Part shown: one piece after another, positions 56,145-64,000 of the stretch | How the letters are laid out: each line of letters begins with the position of its first letter | Position numbering within the stretch: position 1 is the stretch's first letter | NCBI RefSeq assembly: GCF_000751075.1 | Contig: NZ_CCMG01000015.1 | Location: forward strand, 52,892-116,891 | DNA: 64,000 nucleotides | DNA from: Rickettsia tamurae | GTDB lineage: Bacteria > Pseudomonadota > Alphaproteobacteria > Rickettsiales > Rickettsiaceae | Direction of reading: 5' to 3' | Made by a program: the position numbers and the translations under genes | The notes under the pieces: model-generated | The model's input: only the letters and a program-made list of their open reading frames with translations | What the model was told of the DNA's origin: nothing | Databases searched by the model: none

Positions 56145-56940
56145 ATGAACGATAATACAGCTTTATTTATATTTGATTTTGACAATACTTTAGTTGGACA
56201 TTCGCATAATTATATCGGGGAGAGGTTAGGAGGTTTAATAGTACGTAATATACAAAATCGCTTTTTTAGATCAGATAATGAACGTGCTAAGGAAATAGCT
56301 AGGCTTGAGCAAAAATTTTCTATAGAGCTGATGGAGAGGTTCCTAGATAATGAAAATTTAGGTTGGAAAAATGAAGAGCAAATAGCACGCCTTTTTAAGA
56401 ATATTATATATATCCGGTCATAAAATAGCTATAGCATCATTTAATGGTTATCCTCATGCTGTAAAATATGCATTAGAAAGGTTACTAGAAAAGGAAGATG
56501 TAGCAAAAATTTATATAAAATCAGCTTTACCTTCTAATAATTTTGAAGAAATACAAAATTGTACTAAAAAAGAATATATAAGAGAAATAATGAATAATAC
56601 CGAAATAACTAATAAAAAAAACATATTTTTCATGGATGATGATATTAAACATGTCAATGCTGCAAAAGACTATGGTATTGCAGCAGTTTTGGTTAAGAAC
56701 AAGGGAACTGAGCATATTCATAAAGCTTTTAATTTTTTATATGAATTTAATGAACAGCATGAAATTTATGTTGAACTAGAAGAACCTGCTACTGAACCGC
56801 TGAGTGATGAAGAGAATACCTGTTTAAGTCCTGGAGCAATAACAGCTATTCCGTTTGATCCAATTTCAAGGGAGGATTATTTGGATAGTGAATATACACC
56901 ATGGGGAGGCGGGAATGTGCCAATGTTAGGTAAAGGTTAA
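56145..56940 (+). pseudogene. HAD-family hydrolase broken by TA-repeat slippage
   Basis: The first frame (MNDNTALFIFDFDNTLVGHS, with the DxDxT nucleophile motif) stops at 56423. The frame shift lies in an alternating AT run at about 56402-56411; after it the sequence ISGHKIAIASFNGYPHAVKY (motif II-like) runs to MNNTEITNKKN, FFMDDDIKHVNAAKDYGIAA (motif IV acidic) and ends at TAA 56938. Joined, the protein would be about 264 residues with an acidic, Pro-rich tail. One dinucleotide change would restore it. Substrate unknown. Confidence 0.78.
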
Positions 56941-57004
56941 GTTTTTAATTATAGACAAATCACCTGATGTTATTTATTCTTAGATTAATAGGGGTGTTGC
57001 TCCA

Positions 57005-57034
57005 ATGTCATTCCCGCGTAGGCGGGAATGACAT
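57005..57034. repeat. Short class C palindrome (no loop)
   Basis: ATGTCATTCCCGCG / GGCGGGAATGACAT, a nearly perfect 30-base palindrome, upstream of the skp-like gene. Confidence 0.88.
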
Positions 57035-57074
57035 CCTTAAATATAACACTTAAGTCTAGATTATAGGATCAAGG

Positions 57075-57629
57075 ATGATATACCGAGTATTATGTTTATG
57101 CATATTCATAATAAATTTCTCAATGATCACGGAGGCACAAAACGTGCCGATTAAAGAAGATAATTTTAAAGTTAGAGTAGCTGTTGCTGATGTACAATCT
57201 ATATTGGAAGGTTCGATAGCTATAAAAGATTTGCGTAATAAAATCGAAAAGCTTAATCATAAAATTCAAGAGGATATTGCTGCAAAAGAAGCAAAATTTA
57301 AACCGCTGGAAGAGAAGCTGCTAAATGAGCGTTCTAATTTAAGTGAAACCGAATTTGAGCATAAAGTAAACGAATTTAATGCAAAAGTTAGCCACGTTAG
57401 AAAAGAAATTCAGATTAAGAAAACAAAGCTTGAACAAGCCCACGCTGAGGCTATGAGTAGAATACATGAAACAACTATTACAATAATTAGTGAACTTGCT
57501 GAGAAATATAACCTTAATTTGGTAATTCCAAGTGCTCAAGTCTTATATGCCAAAAATAATTTGAATATAACTTCCGAAGTGACTTTTATGTTGAATGAAA
57601 GGTTAAAAGAGGTAACTATAAACTATTAA
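57075..57629 (+). CDS. Skp/OmpH-family periplasmic chaperone
   Basis: Holds unfolded outer-membrane proteins for the BAM complex. The 184-residue protein has a signal peptide (MIYRVLCLCIFIINFSMITEA), VRVAVADVQSILEGSIAIKD at the start of the mature chain, a long coiled-coil tentacle (about 55-140) and a C-terminal strand NLNLVIPSAQVLYAKNNLNI. This is the typical Skp layout. It stands alone, not in the bamA-skp-lpxD order. Confidence 0.88.
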   Translation: MIYRVLCLCIFIINFSMITEAQNVPIKEDNFKVRVAVADVQSILEGSIAIKDLRNKIEKLNHKIQEDIAAKEAKFKPLEEKLLNERSNLSETEFEHKVNEFNAKVSHVRKEIQIKKTKLEQAHAEAMSRIHETTITIISELAEKYNLNLVIPSAQVLYAKNNLNITSEVTFMLNERLKEVTINY

Positions 57630-57656
57630 TGGCGTTGTTGTATGGTTTAGTTTTAA

Positions 57657-57749
57657 CGTCATTGCGAGGAAAATTACGAAGTAATTGACGAAGCAATTTC
57701 AGGATATTTGACGAGATTGCCACGCAGCCTACGGCTGCTCGCAATGACG
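57657..57749. repeat. Class A palindromic repeat
   Basis: CGTCATTGCGAGGAAAATTA ... GCTCGCAATGACG, 93 bp, before icd. It supplies a spurious 30-codon extension to the icd frame. Confidence 0.9.
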
Positions 57750-57797
57750 TGGTGGTATCCACACGAGCAGTGCTATTATTTAACGAGAATATTTAAT

Positions 57798-59249
57798 ATG
57801 GCAGAATTTACACCGATTACAATTGCATACGGGGACGGTATAGGGCCTGAAATAATGGAGGCAGTGCTTTATATATTACGTAAAGCCGAAGCTCGTATTC
57901 GTTTAGAAACCATTGAAGTAGGTGAAAAGCTTTACAAGAAGCATTATACTTCAGGCATAAGTGAGGAAAGTTGGGAATCAATACAACGTACCGGTATTAT
58001 ACTTAAGGCTCCGATTACTACTCAGCAAGGTGGAGGATATAAAAGTTTAAACGTCACGATTCGTAAAACATTACAGCTTTTTGCTAATATTCGTCCTTCT
58101 GTTTCGTTTCATCCTTTTACTAAAACACTGCATCCAAATCTAAACCTAACTATTATACGTGAAAATGAAGAAGATTTATACGCAGGTATAGAATACCGTC
58201 AAACGCATAATATGTATGAGTCGGTTAAGTTAATTAGCCGTACCGGTTGTGAAAAAATTATTAGATATGCTTTTGAATATGCGGTAAAAAATAACCGTAA
58301 AAAAGTCACGTGTTTAAGCAAAGATAATATTATGAAATTTTCCGATGGGGTTTTTCATAAAGTATTTAATGAGATTGCAAAAGAATATCCGCAAATTAAT
58401 AATGAGCATTATATTATCGATATCGGTACGGCAAGGCTTGCTACCAAACCGGAAATATTTGACGTTATCGTGACTTCTAATTTATACGGCGATATTATCT
58501 CTGATGTAGCAGCTGAAATTTCAGGCTCGGTAGGGCTTGCAGGTTCTGCAAATATCGGGCAGCATTATGCTATGTTTGAAGCGGTACATGGAAGTGCTCC
58601 CGATATTGCAGGCAAAGATATTGCTAATCCGTCAGGGCTTTTAAATGCTGCTATGATGATGCTAGTACATATAGGGCAGGGTGATATCGCTACATTAATC
58701 GAAAATGCTTGGAAAAGAACTATAGAGGATGGAATTCACACGACGGATATATATAACGAGCAGAGTTCTAGTAAAAAAGTCGGTACCAAAGAATTTGCCG
58801 AAGAAGTAACAAAAAGATTAGGACAGATACCGACAAAACTACCTAAAGCAGATTATCCATTAATTGCAGAGAAACAAGAAAATAATATAGAGTGTAAGAT
58901 TGATACCAAAGAAGTTAAGAAATTGGTTGGTACGGATATTTTTGTGAATATAAATGTATCTTCCGCTCACGATATAGCAGATAAAGTTAATAAGCTTGAT
59001 CTTGGTAATTTTGAGCTAAAAACTATATCTTCCAAAGGGCTAAAATTATGGCCTCGTGATGCAAGATTTGAAACTGTTTCCGATCATTGGTGTTGTCGTT
59101 TTATGAATAAAGACGGTATGGAAATAAAGCATTTAGATATAACAAGATTGCTTGAAGCTTTAAGCAAAGCAAATATCGACTTTATCAAAGTAGAGAATTT
59201 ATTTGAGTTTGATGGTGTGGCAGGTTATAGCTTGGCTCAGGGTGAGTGA
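57798..59249 (+). CDS. icd: Isocitrate dehydrogenase
   Basis: TCA enzyme converting isocitrate to 2-oxoglutarate. I chose ATG 57798 (MAEFTPITIAYGDGIGPEIM): the upstream open frame to 57708 is class A repeat. The 483 residues comprise the family core (LNVTIRKTLQLFANIRPSVS, LTIIRENEEDLYAGIEYRQT, VTCLSKDNIMKFSDGVF, VIVTSNLYGDIISDVAAEIS, EAVHGSAPDIAGKDIANP) and an extra C-terminal domain of about 140 residues present in rickettsial-type ICD. Coenzyme preference is not decided by what I see. Confidence 0.95.
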   Translation: MAEFTPITIAYGDGIGPEIMEAVLYILRKAEARIRLETIEVGEKLYKKHYTSGISEESWESIQRTGIILKAPITTQQGGGYKSLNVTIRKTLQLFANIRPSVSFHPFTKTLHPNLNLTIIRENEEDLYAGIEYRQTHNMYESVKLISRTGCEKIIRYAFEYAVKNNRKKVTCLSKDNIMKFSDGVFHKVFNEIAKEYPQINNEHYIIDIGTARLATKPEIFDVIVTSNLYGDIISDVAAEISGSVGLAGSANIGQHYAMFEAVHGSAPDIAGKDIANPSGLLNAAMMMLVHIGQGDIATLIENAWKRTIEDGIHTTDIYNEQSSSKKVGTKEFAEEVTKRLGQIPTKLPKADYPLIAEKQENNIECKIDTKEVKKLVGTDIFVNINVSSAHDIADKVNKLDLGNFELKTISSKGLKLWPRDARFETVSDHWCCRFMNKDGMEIKHLDITRLLEALSKANIDFIKVENLFEFDGVAGYSLAQGE

Positions 59250-59258
59250 ACGAATTAT

Positions 59259-59337
59259 TGTCACCCCGTGGCTTGACCACGGGGTCCAGAAAAAAATTAA
59301 AAAAGACTGGATACCGTGGTCAAGCCACGGTATGACA
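59259..59337. repeat. Class B double inverted repeat
   Basis: Left CCCCGTGGCTTGACCACGGG, right ACCGTGGTCAAGCCACGGT about a short AT loop. Lies between icd and mrpG, followed by fragments of a class C arm (GCGGGAATGACAT) to 59384. Confidence 0.88.
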
Positions 59338-59421
59338 CCGAGCACGTTTTTCGATCCACGCAACAATGCCTCGCGGGAATGACATAGAAGTGCATAATGA
59401 AATAACAAAGAAATAAAAACA

Positions 59422-59742
59422 ATGACATTATACTATATCGGAATATTATTAGTAATTATTGGATTATTTGCTATATTTTCAGGGATAATCGGGTTTTTTA
59501 GATTTCCTGATTTTTATACTAAATTACATGCTGCAAGTGTTATTGAGAGTTTTGGAGTGCCTATTTGCTTAATAGGTTTTGCGTGCATTGAAGCAAATAT
59601 TGTTAACTCTATTAAATTAATTTTAGCGGCTTTATTGATTTTTCTACTAAATCCGGTAGCAACTCATGCACTTGGTAAAGCATCTTTATTTATGAAAATT
59701 AGAGCTTATAGTACCGTCATTGCAAGGAAAATTACGAAATAA
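59422..59742 (+). CDS. mrpG: Mrp/Mnh monovalent cation/proton antiporter subunit G
   Basis: A 106-residue subunit with three spans and the family motif GFFRFPDFYTKLHAASVIES, followed by LILAALLIFLLNPVATHALG. Mrp complexes exchange Na+ for H+ and resemble respiratory complex I modules. The last ten residues (STVIARKITK) and the stop are encoded by the class A repeat that begins at 59715, replacing the native tail. Confidence 0.92.
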   Translation: MTLYYIGILLVIIGLFAIFSGIIGFFRFPDFYTKLHAASVIESFGVPICLIGFACIEANIVNSIKLILAALLIFLLNPVATHALGKASLFMKIRAYSTVIARKITK

Positions 59743-59811
59743 TTGACGAAGCAATCTCAGGATGCTTGATAAGATTGCCACGTCAAAACTACGTTTCTCC
59801 TCGCAATGACG
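59715..59811. repeat. Class A repeat overlapping the mrpG end
   Basis: CGTCATTGCAAGGAAAATTA ... CTCGCAATGACG, 97 bp. The first 28 bases are translated as the mrpG C-terminus. Confidence 0.9.
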
Positions 59812-59829
59812 TTAAATTTTAACAACCAT

Positions 59830-60873
59830 ATGACAGTAAATACAGCTTTAAATTTTGATCTCGGCAATTACCTACTTAACTTAATTGCTTTTTTATTAAT
59901 TTTAATATCCATAAAAATAATTTTTGCTAAAGATTTACTAAATGCAGTTATTGCTTCCTCTGTATTTAGCTTATTAATCGGTGTATCTTATCTTATTATG
60001 GATGCTCCTGATGTCGCAATGACCGAAGCAGCACTTGGAGCTTGCTTATCAACATGCGTATATTTGAATTTGTTGCGTAAATTACCTTCGGATTTAAAGA
60101 ATATTGAGAGAACTAATATTATTCCAGCAAGTTTAATATGTTTATTGTTTGTAGTAATTCTTGCTTATATGGGGCTAGAATTACCGAATTACGGTGATGA
60201 TAGTGCTCCTATTCATATGCATTCAAGTAAATATTATATCGAAAATACCTCTAGAGATATAGGTGTACCTTCTTTTGTTGCGGCTATTCTTGCAAGTTAT
60301 CGTGGATATGATACTTTAGGTGAAACTAGTGTAATTTTAATTGCAGGAATTGCTGTATTATTGGTATTTTCAAAGGAGGGTGTCATACCGTGGCTTGACC
60401 ACGGTATCTCAGGACACAGCAAGCGATACAAGATCCCGTGGTCAAGCCACGGTATGACAAATCCAATAATAAAATATATCACTAGTTTTATAATACCTTA
60501 TATAATTTTATATAGTATATATATTCAGCTTAACGGTGAGTCTTCGCCGGGTGGTGGGTTTCAAGCAGGTGTTATATTTGCATCTAGCCTTATTGCTTAT
60601 GATTTAGTTTACGGTAATCGAAAATTAAGTCGGTATTTTCCTCCTAATGTGCTAATTTGTATTGCTGTTTTAGGTGTAGCAATATATGCAATTGTAGGAA
60701 CAATATCACTATTTTTTAATGATAATTATTTAAATTATTATTCACTAACAAATTTTATCAATGATAAGCTACTTGCTCAGCATATTGCTATAGTTATTGT
60801 TGAAATTGGTATAGGTTTGACTGTCGCAGCTATTATGTACTTAATTTACAACGTATTTAATAATTATGAATAA
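59830..60873 (+). CDS. Mrp antiporter subunit: MrpA C-terminal module fused to MrpB, with in-frame repeat
   Basis: From ATG 59830 (347 residues); the ATG at 59806 lies in a repeat. The N-terminal part (NLIAFLLILISIKIIFAKDL, MDAPDVAMTEAALGACLSTC) is the MbhD/DUF4040 module. The middle (SYRGYDTLGETSVILIAGIA) is the MbhE-like end of MrpA. The C-terminal part (LNGESSPGGGFQAGVIFASS) is MrpB. Between the last two is a class B unit giving about 27 residues (VIPWLDHGISGHSKRYKIPW...). The insert falls in a loop between spans. Other Mrp subunits are not here. It overlaps ccmB by eight bases. Confidence 0.85.
   Translation: MTVNTALNFDLGNYLLNLIAFLLILISIKIIFAKDLLNAVIASSVFSLLIGVSYLIMDAPDVAMTEAALGACLSTCVYLNLLRKLPSDLKNIERTNIIPASLICLLFVVILAYMGLELPNYGDDSAPIHMHSSKYYIENTSRDIGVPSFVAAILASYRGYDTLGETSVILIAGIAVLLVFSKEGVIPWLDHGISGHSKRYKIPWSSHGMTNPIIKYITSFIIPYIILYSIYIQLNGESSPGGGFQAGVIFASSLIAYDLVYGNRKLSRYFPPNVLICIAVLGVAIYAIVGTISLFFNDNYLNYYSLTNFINDKLLAQHIAIVIVEIGIGLTVAAIMYLIYNVFNNYE
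60381..60459. repeat. Class B repeat inside the mrpAB gene
   Basis: CCGTGGCTTGACCACGG and CCGTGGTCAAGCCACGG flank a 26-base middle; 79 bp without a stop in the host frame. Confidence 0.92.
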
Positions 60874-61513
60874 CCTATTTGTATTAATTAAGCGTGAATT
60901 TATAGTGCAGAATCGCATTAATAATATAATTAAATATATAGTTATATTTTTTTTATTTTGCATAATTAGTACTGTTTTAATTAATAGTGAAAGGGATATT
61001 AACAAATTCGGTTTAATTTTTTCGGTAATTTGTTTATTAATTTCATTAATTGGTTTTTCTTCGGTTATATTTAAATCTGATTTGGAAGACGGAAGCTTAG
61101 AGTTATTATTATCAATTGTTAGTCATGAAAAAATTATATTGGCTAAATTTTTTGCTATATTTATCAGTAGTACGGTAGGGCTTGTTTTTGTTTTACCCAT
61201 TATTTATGTTTTTTTTGATCAAACTTTGCTTGAGATAGTATTTTTCTTCATTAGTGTATGGATGATATTAGTTTTATCAAGTAGTTTAGTAGTTTTATCT
61301 GGTAGTGTGCAATGTTATTTTAAGAAGAATGCTAATTTTGTCGGTACGTTTATTATGCCGTTATTAATTCCGAGTATTATAATGATAGGTTTAATATTAC
61401 AAGATAATAACTTACAATTAATTTTTATTATGATAGGAATTAATTTAGTATTTTTACCGATTTCATTCTTCTTGAGTTCCTATTTAATTAAAAATATTTA
61501 TAATATTATGTGA
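60866..61513 (+). CDS. ccmB: Heme exporter permease CcmB
   Basis: Membrane subunit of the CcmAB transporter for cytochrome c maturation. The 215-residue protein has six predicted spans, the N-terminal LFVLIKREFIVQNR, FKSDLEDGSLELLLSIVSHE (cytoplasmic loop that meets CcmA) and ILAKFFAIFISSTVGLVFVL. Length matches CcmB. It starts inside the mrpAB stop (ATGAATAA). ccmA and ccmC are not adjacent. Clients here include CycM and possibly PetC just beyond the window. Confidence 0.9.
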   Translation: MNNLFVLIKREFIVQNRINNIIKYIVIFFLFCIISTVLINSERDINKFGLIFSVICLLISLIGFSSVIFKSDLEDGSLELLLSIVSHEKIILAKFFAIFISSTVGLVFVLPIIYVFFDQTLLEIVFFFISVWMILVLSSSLVVLSGSVQCYFKKNANFVGTFIMPLLIPSIIMIGLILQDNNLQLIFIMIGINLVFLPISFFLSSYLIKNIYNIM

Positions 61514-61584
61514 TTTTGCTTTATTTTTACTAATGTAGTGATATAAAATAAGATGAATGTTATTAATAAATTTTTTTAAAATAT

Positions 61585-62043
61585 ATGTGGCAGGCTTTAC
61601 GAAGGTTAATTGCAGCAAATCCTATGGGATTTTTTCTGTGGTCTATTATCACTAAATGGTATTTAATTATAGCAGTTGCTTCCTTAATTACTTTATATTA
61701 TACAGTATTGGGCTTAAAAAAAATTGGGTTTATAGATTATTTTACTGAAACTACAGTCGAGATATTAGATACAACTAAAGCAGTTGCTCAAAATTGTACT
61801 ACAAAACTCGCTCCTGATTGGAATCATTTAGTTAGTTTTTGGAATTGCTTAAGTAATCCTGAAGAATATAAGCATGAAGAAGGGACAGGAGCAAAAGTGT
61901 TAGAAGATGAAATAAATAAGCTTATGCCAAAACAAGCAGATAGTGCTGCAGACGCTGAACGTCCTATAATAAATCCTTATGAAGAACTAGAAAATCCAAA
62001 TAATCTTAATAATACCCCAAGCGGTAGTAATAATAATCGTTAA
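61585..62043 (+). CDS. Conserved rickettsial membrane protein (DUF2670-like)
   Basis: A 152-residue protein with one span near the N-terminus (WYLIIAVASLITLYYTVLGL, about 25-45), a helical middle with four Cys/Trp-rich positions (CTTKLAPDWNHLVSFWNCLS) and a disordered Asn/Pro-rich tail (NNLNNTPSGSNNNR). I recall it as a Rickettsia-specific DUF2670 family, function unknown. It directly precedes petA (21 bases), so a link to cytochrome bc1 expression or assembly is possible. Confidence 0.65.
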   Translation: MWQALRRLIAANPMGFFLWSIITKWYLIIAVASLITLYYTVLGLKKIGFIDYFTETTVEILDTTKAVAQNCTTKLAPDWNHLVSFWNCLSNPEEYKHEEGTGAKVLEDEINKLMPKQADSAADAERPIINPYEELENPNNLNNTPSGSNNNR

Positions 62044-62064
62044 TTTATGTCACTTTAATATTAT

Positions 62065-62598
62065 ATGTCGGATACTGAAGATAATAAAAACAAACAAACT
62101 ACACGTCGTGATTTTATGGTTCTAACGGCTAGTAGTGTTGCAGCGGTTGGGGCAGCATGTACTCTTTGGCCTCTCATTGATTCTTTAAACCCTTCTGCAG
62201 ACGTGCTAGCTTTATCATCAATTGAGGTTGATTTATCAAATATTGCGGTAGGTCAAACAGTTACGGTTAAATGGCAAGGTAAACCGGTTTTTATCACTAA
62301 CCGTACTCCTGATAAAATAGCTGAAGCAAGAGCCGTAAAAATGTCGGAACTTATTGATCCTGAGACTGATGAAGCACGTGTGAAAGTAGGGCATGATAAT
62401 TGGTTGGTGACTATCGGAATCTGCACGCATTTAGGTTGTGTGCCGCTTGCTAATCAAGGTGAATATGATGGATGGTTCTGTCCGTGCCATGGCTCGCAAT
62501 ATGATTCTTCAGGTAGAGTTAGAAGAGGTCCTGCTCCTTTAAATTTAGCAGTACCGCCTTATACCTTTATTAGCGACAAAAAAATTAGAATTGGGTAG
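62065..62598 (+). CDS. petA: Ubiquinol-cytochrome c reductase iron-sulfur (Rieske) subunit
   Basis: Rieske protein of the bc1 complex. The 177-residue protein has a Tat-type signal anchor ([20 protein letters not shown]), and the [2Fe-2S] ligands C120-T-H122-L-G-C125 and C139-P-C141-H142 ([18 protein letters not shown]). Length is normal. First gene of petA-petB, with petC expected after the window. Confidence 0.97.
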   Translation: MSDTEDNKNKQTTRRDFMVLTASSVAAVGAACTLWPLIDSLNPSADVLALSSIEVDLSNIAVGQTVTVKWQGKPVFITNRTPDKIAEARAVKMSELIDPETDEARVKVGHDNWLVTIGICTHLGCVPLANQGEYDGWFCPCHGSQYDSSGRVRRGPAPLNLAVPPYTFISDKKIRIG

Positions 62599-62604
62599 TT
62601 ATTT

Positions 62605-63915
62605 ATGAATGAAGATATTACCCCTAAAAAGCCCTCAATGTCATACTGTGGCTTGACCACGGTATCCAAAAAAACAACTGAAAAACCGATTAATGGTGTG
62701 AGTACCGGATTGACGCACAAATTACCTCTAGAAGTAGGATTTGGGAAGAACTCTATTATTGAGTGGATAGATTATCGTCTACCGATTTTCTCTTTCCTAA
62801 AGTATTTTAGCCATTATCAGGCTCCAAAAAATCTTAGCTATTTGTGGAATTTAGGCTCTATTGCCGGTATTGCGTTGGTAATTCAGATAATTACCGGCGT
62901 GGTGCTTGCTATGCATTATACACCGCATGTTGATCATGCTTTTGATAGTGTTGAGCGAATCATGCGTAACGTGAATTACGGTTGGTTACTGCGTTATACT
63001 CATGCGGTAGGTGCATCGATGTTTTTTGCTGCCGTTTATTTGCACATAGCACGGGGACTGTATTACGGTTCTTATAAAGCACCGAGAGAACTGCTTTGGC
63101 ATATCGGTATTATCATTTTTCTAACCATGATGGCTACTGCGTTTATGGGTTACGTGCTTCCTTGGGGGCAGATGAGCTACTGGGGTGCTACGGTAATTAC
63201 TAATTTATTTTCGGCTATTCCGCTAGTAGGGGAATCTATAGTTACGTGGTTATGGGGCGGTTTTTCCGTTGATAATCCGACATTAAATAGGTTCTTCTCG
63301 CTGCATTATTTATTGCCGTTTATTATTGTCGCTCTTGTGATGCTGCATTTAGTAGCCTTACATCAGCATGGTTCAAATAATCCGAAAGGTATCGACGTTA
63401 AAAACCCTAAAGATACTATTCCTTTCCACCCTTATTATACCGTAAAGGATTTTGTCGGTTTCGGAGTTTATTTCATAATATTTGCCTATTTTATTTTTTA
63501 CGAACCTAATTATTTAGGACATCCCGATAATTACATTCCGGCAAATCCGTTAGTTACGCCTGCTCATATCGTACCTGAATGGTATTTTCTGCCGTTTTAT
63601 GCGATCCTTAGAGCCGTACCTTCTAAGCTCGGTGGGGTGCTATTAATGTTCGGAAGTATATTCGTGTTGTTCTTACTACCTTGGCTTGATACTTCAAAAG
63701 TTAGAAGTAGCAATTATAGACCGATATACCGAATTGCTTTTTGGATATTTATGGCAGATTGTTTATTGCTTGGTTATTTAGGCGGACAACCGGCGGAAGA
63801 GCCGTATATTACCATTAGCCGCTTTGCTGCTTGTTACTACTTCTTCCATTTCTTAGTAGCTCTGCCGCTGATCGGTAAATATGAAAAACCGCTGCCGCTA
63901 CCGGAGGAGTTGTAA
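62605..63915 (+). CDS. petB: Cytochrome b with repeat-derived N-terminal insert
   Basis: The quinol-oxidising core of bc1. The 436-residue protein begins [11 protein letters not shown] and resumes typical sequence at about residue 49 ([19 protein letters not shown]). Between them about 38 residues come from a class B fragment ([12 protein letters not shown]) and the 3' part of RPE-1 ([16 protein letters not shown]). The rest has heme-ligand His in [20 protein letters not shown] and [20 protein letters not shown], and the Qo motif PEWYF. Eight spans. The insert lies in the cytoplasmic N-terminus ahead of helix A, so function is probably kept. Confidence 0.96.
   Translation: MNEDITPKKPSMSYCGLTTVSKKTTEKPINGVSTGLTHKLPLEVGFGKNSIIEWIDYRLPIFSFLKYFSHYQAPKNLSYLWNLGSIAGIALVIQIITGVVLAMHYTPHVDHAFDSVERIMRNVNYGWLLRYTHAVGASMFFAAVYLHIARGLYYGSYKAPRELLWHIGIIIFLTMMATAFMGYVLPWGQMSYWGATVITNLFSAIPLVGESIVTWLWGGFSVDNPTLNRFFSLHYLLPFIIVALVMLHLVALHQHGSNNPKGIDVKNPKDTIPFHPYYTVKDFVGFGVYFIIFAYFIFYEPNYLGHPDNYIPANPLVTPAHIVPEWYFLPFYAILRAVPSKLGGVLLMFGSIFVLFLLPWLDTSKVRSSNYRPIYRIAFWIFMADCLLLGYLGGQPAEEPYITISRFAACYYFFHFLVALPLIGKYEKPLPLPEEL
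62639..62748. repeat. Class B fragment plus truncated class D (RPE-1) inside petB
   Basis: 62639-62668 is a half class B unit (CTGTGGCTTGACCACGG). 62695-62748 is the right part of RPE-1 (GAGTACCGGATTGACGCAC to TTTGGGAAG). Only one arm of each is present. Confidence 0.88.
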
Positions 63916-63922
63916 GAGTTAA

Positions 63923-64000
63923 GTCATTGCGAAGAGATATGTCATTGCGAGGAAATTGCATAGCAATTGACGAAGTAATCTCAGGAGTTTGTTATTATTT
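63923..64000. repeat. Class A repeat, cut by the window end
   Basis: AGTCATTGCGAAGAGATATG followed by TGTCATTGCGAGGAAATTGC and GACGAAGTAATCTCAGGAG. It looks like one unit inserted into or duplicated at the start of another. It follows petB. Confidence 0.8.

Noticed and set aside
57708..57797. Upstream ATG for icd
   Set aside because: It lies in a class A repeat and adds 30 residues not found in the family; ATG 57798 gives the conserved N-terminus.
9091..64000. The many repeated GC-richer palindromes as a CRISPR array or tRNA-like genes
   Set aside because: They are dispersed singly between genes with no regular spacers, no cas genes and no tRNA fold; they are interspersed palindromic elements.

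Overview
The window is AT-rich chromosomal DNA from an obligate intracellular alphaproteobacterium, almost certainly a Rickettsia. The support is gene content (thrS, parE, ctpA, popZ-like, bamB, psd-pssA, murC-murB-ddl-ftsQ-ftsA, ctaA, pdhAB, petAB), many fresh pseudogenes, and Rickettsia palindromic elements (RPEs) sitting in frame inside conserved proteins. The species is not resolved; spotted-fever or transitional group is my guess.

Layout. 1-4.5 kb: an orphan ORF, a dead Dabb gene, thrS and a shattered ABC exporter. 4.5-7.1 kb: minus-strand orphans, including a translationally coupled pair with a clear intrinsic terminator. 7.3-11 kb: tolC, popZ-like, and an exported Pro-rich ankyrin protein. 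11.2-19.3 kb: parE, ctpA, a PleC-like kinase and the cpoB / YfgM-like / bamB envelope operon. 19.6-20.9 kb: rplM-rpsI and tRNA-Met. 20.9-23.1 kb: a decay zone with nested inverted repeats and dead vanX-like, phhB-like and orphan genes. 23.1-31 kb: rppH, pleD, efp, suhB-like, psd-pssA-emrA-like, an Rpn nuclease relic, ubiK-like and bolA. 31-32.3 kb: an EAL phosphodiesterase. 32.7-38.7 kb: a dcw cluster without ftsZ, interrupted by a GIY-YIG relic. 38.7-44 kb: minus-strand genes (broken methyltransferase, nfeD-like, cycM, lpxC, MFS) around a plus-strand orphan. 44.4-51.2 kb: rne, ctaA, rluC-like, a beta-lactamase-fold protein and xth. 51.3-56.9 kb: pdhAB, vapBC, typA and a broken HAD gene. 57-64 kb: skp-like, icd, Mrp antiporter pieces, ccmB, an orphan and petA-petB.

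Five repeat classes are named here for reference. Class A: about 95-105 bp, ends CGTCATTGCGAG / CTCGCAATGACG. Class B: palindrome CCGTGGCTTGACCACGG. Class C: TTCCCGCGAAAGCGGGAA arms around a 70-80 bp AT-rich loop. Class D: RPE-1, encoding [14 protein letters not shown] in one frame. Class E: the element inside suhB and before cpoB. They fill most intergenic gaps and reach into coding sequence of suhB, murC, murB, ctaA, rluC, pdhA, mrpG, mrpAB and petB, and probably the leader of xth.

Functionally the genes cover envelope assembly (BamB, CpoB, Skp, LpxC, Mur/Fts, TolC/EmrA), phospholipid synthesis, aerobic energy metabolism (PDH, ICD, cytochrome bc1, CtaA, CcmB, CycM), translation, and a minimal c-di-GMP circuit (PleD plus an EAL protein). 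The most unusual local structure is the 366-bp unit at 35181-35546, where perfect 30-bp inverted class-B repeats bracket a decayed GIY-YIG nuclease ORF.
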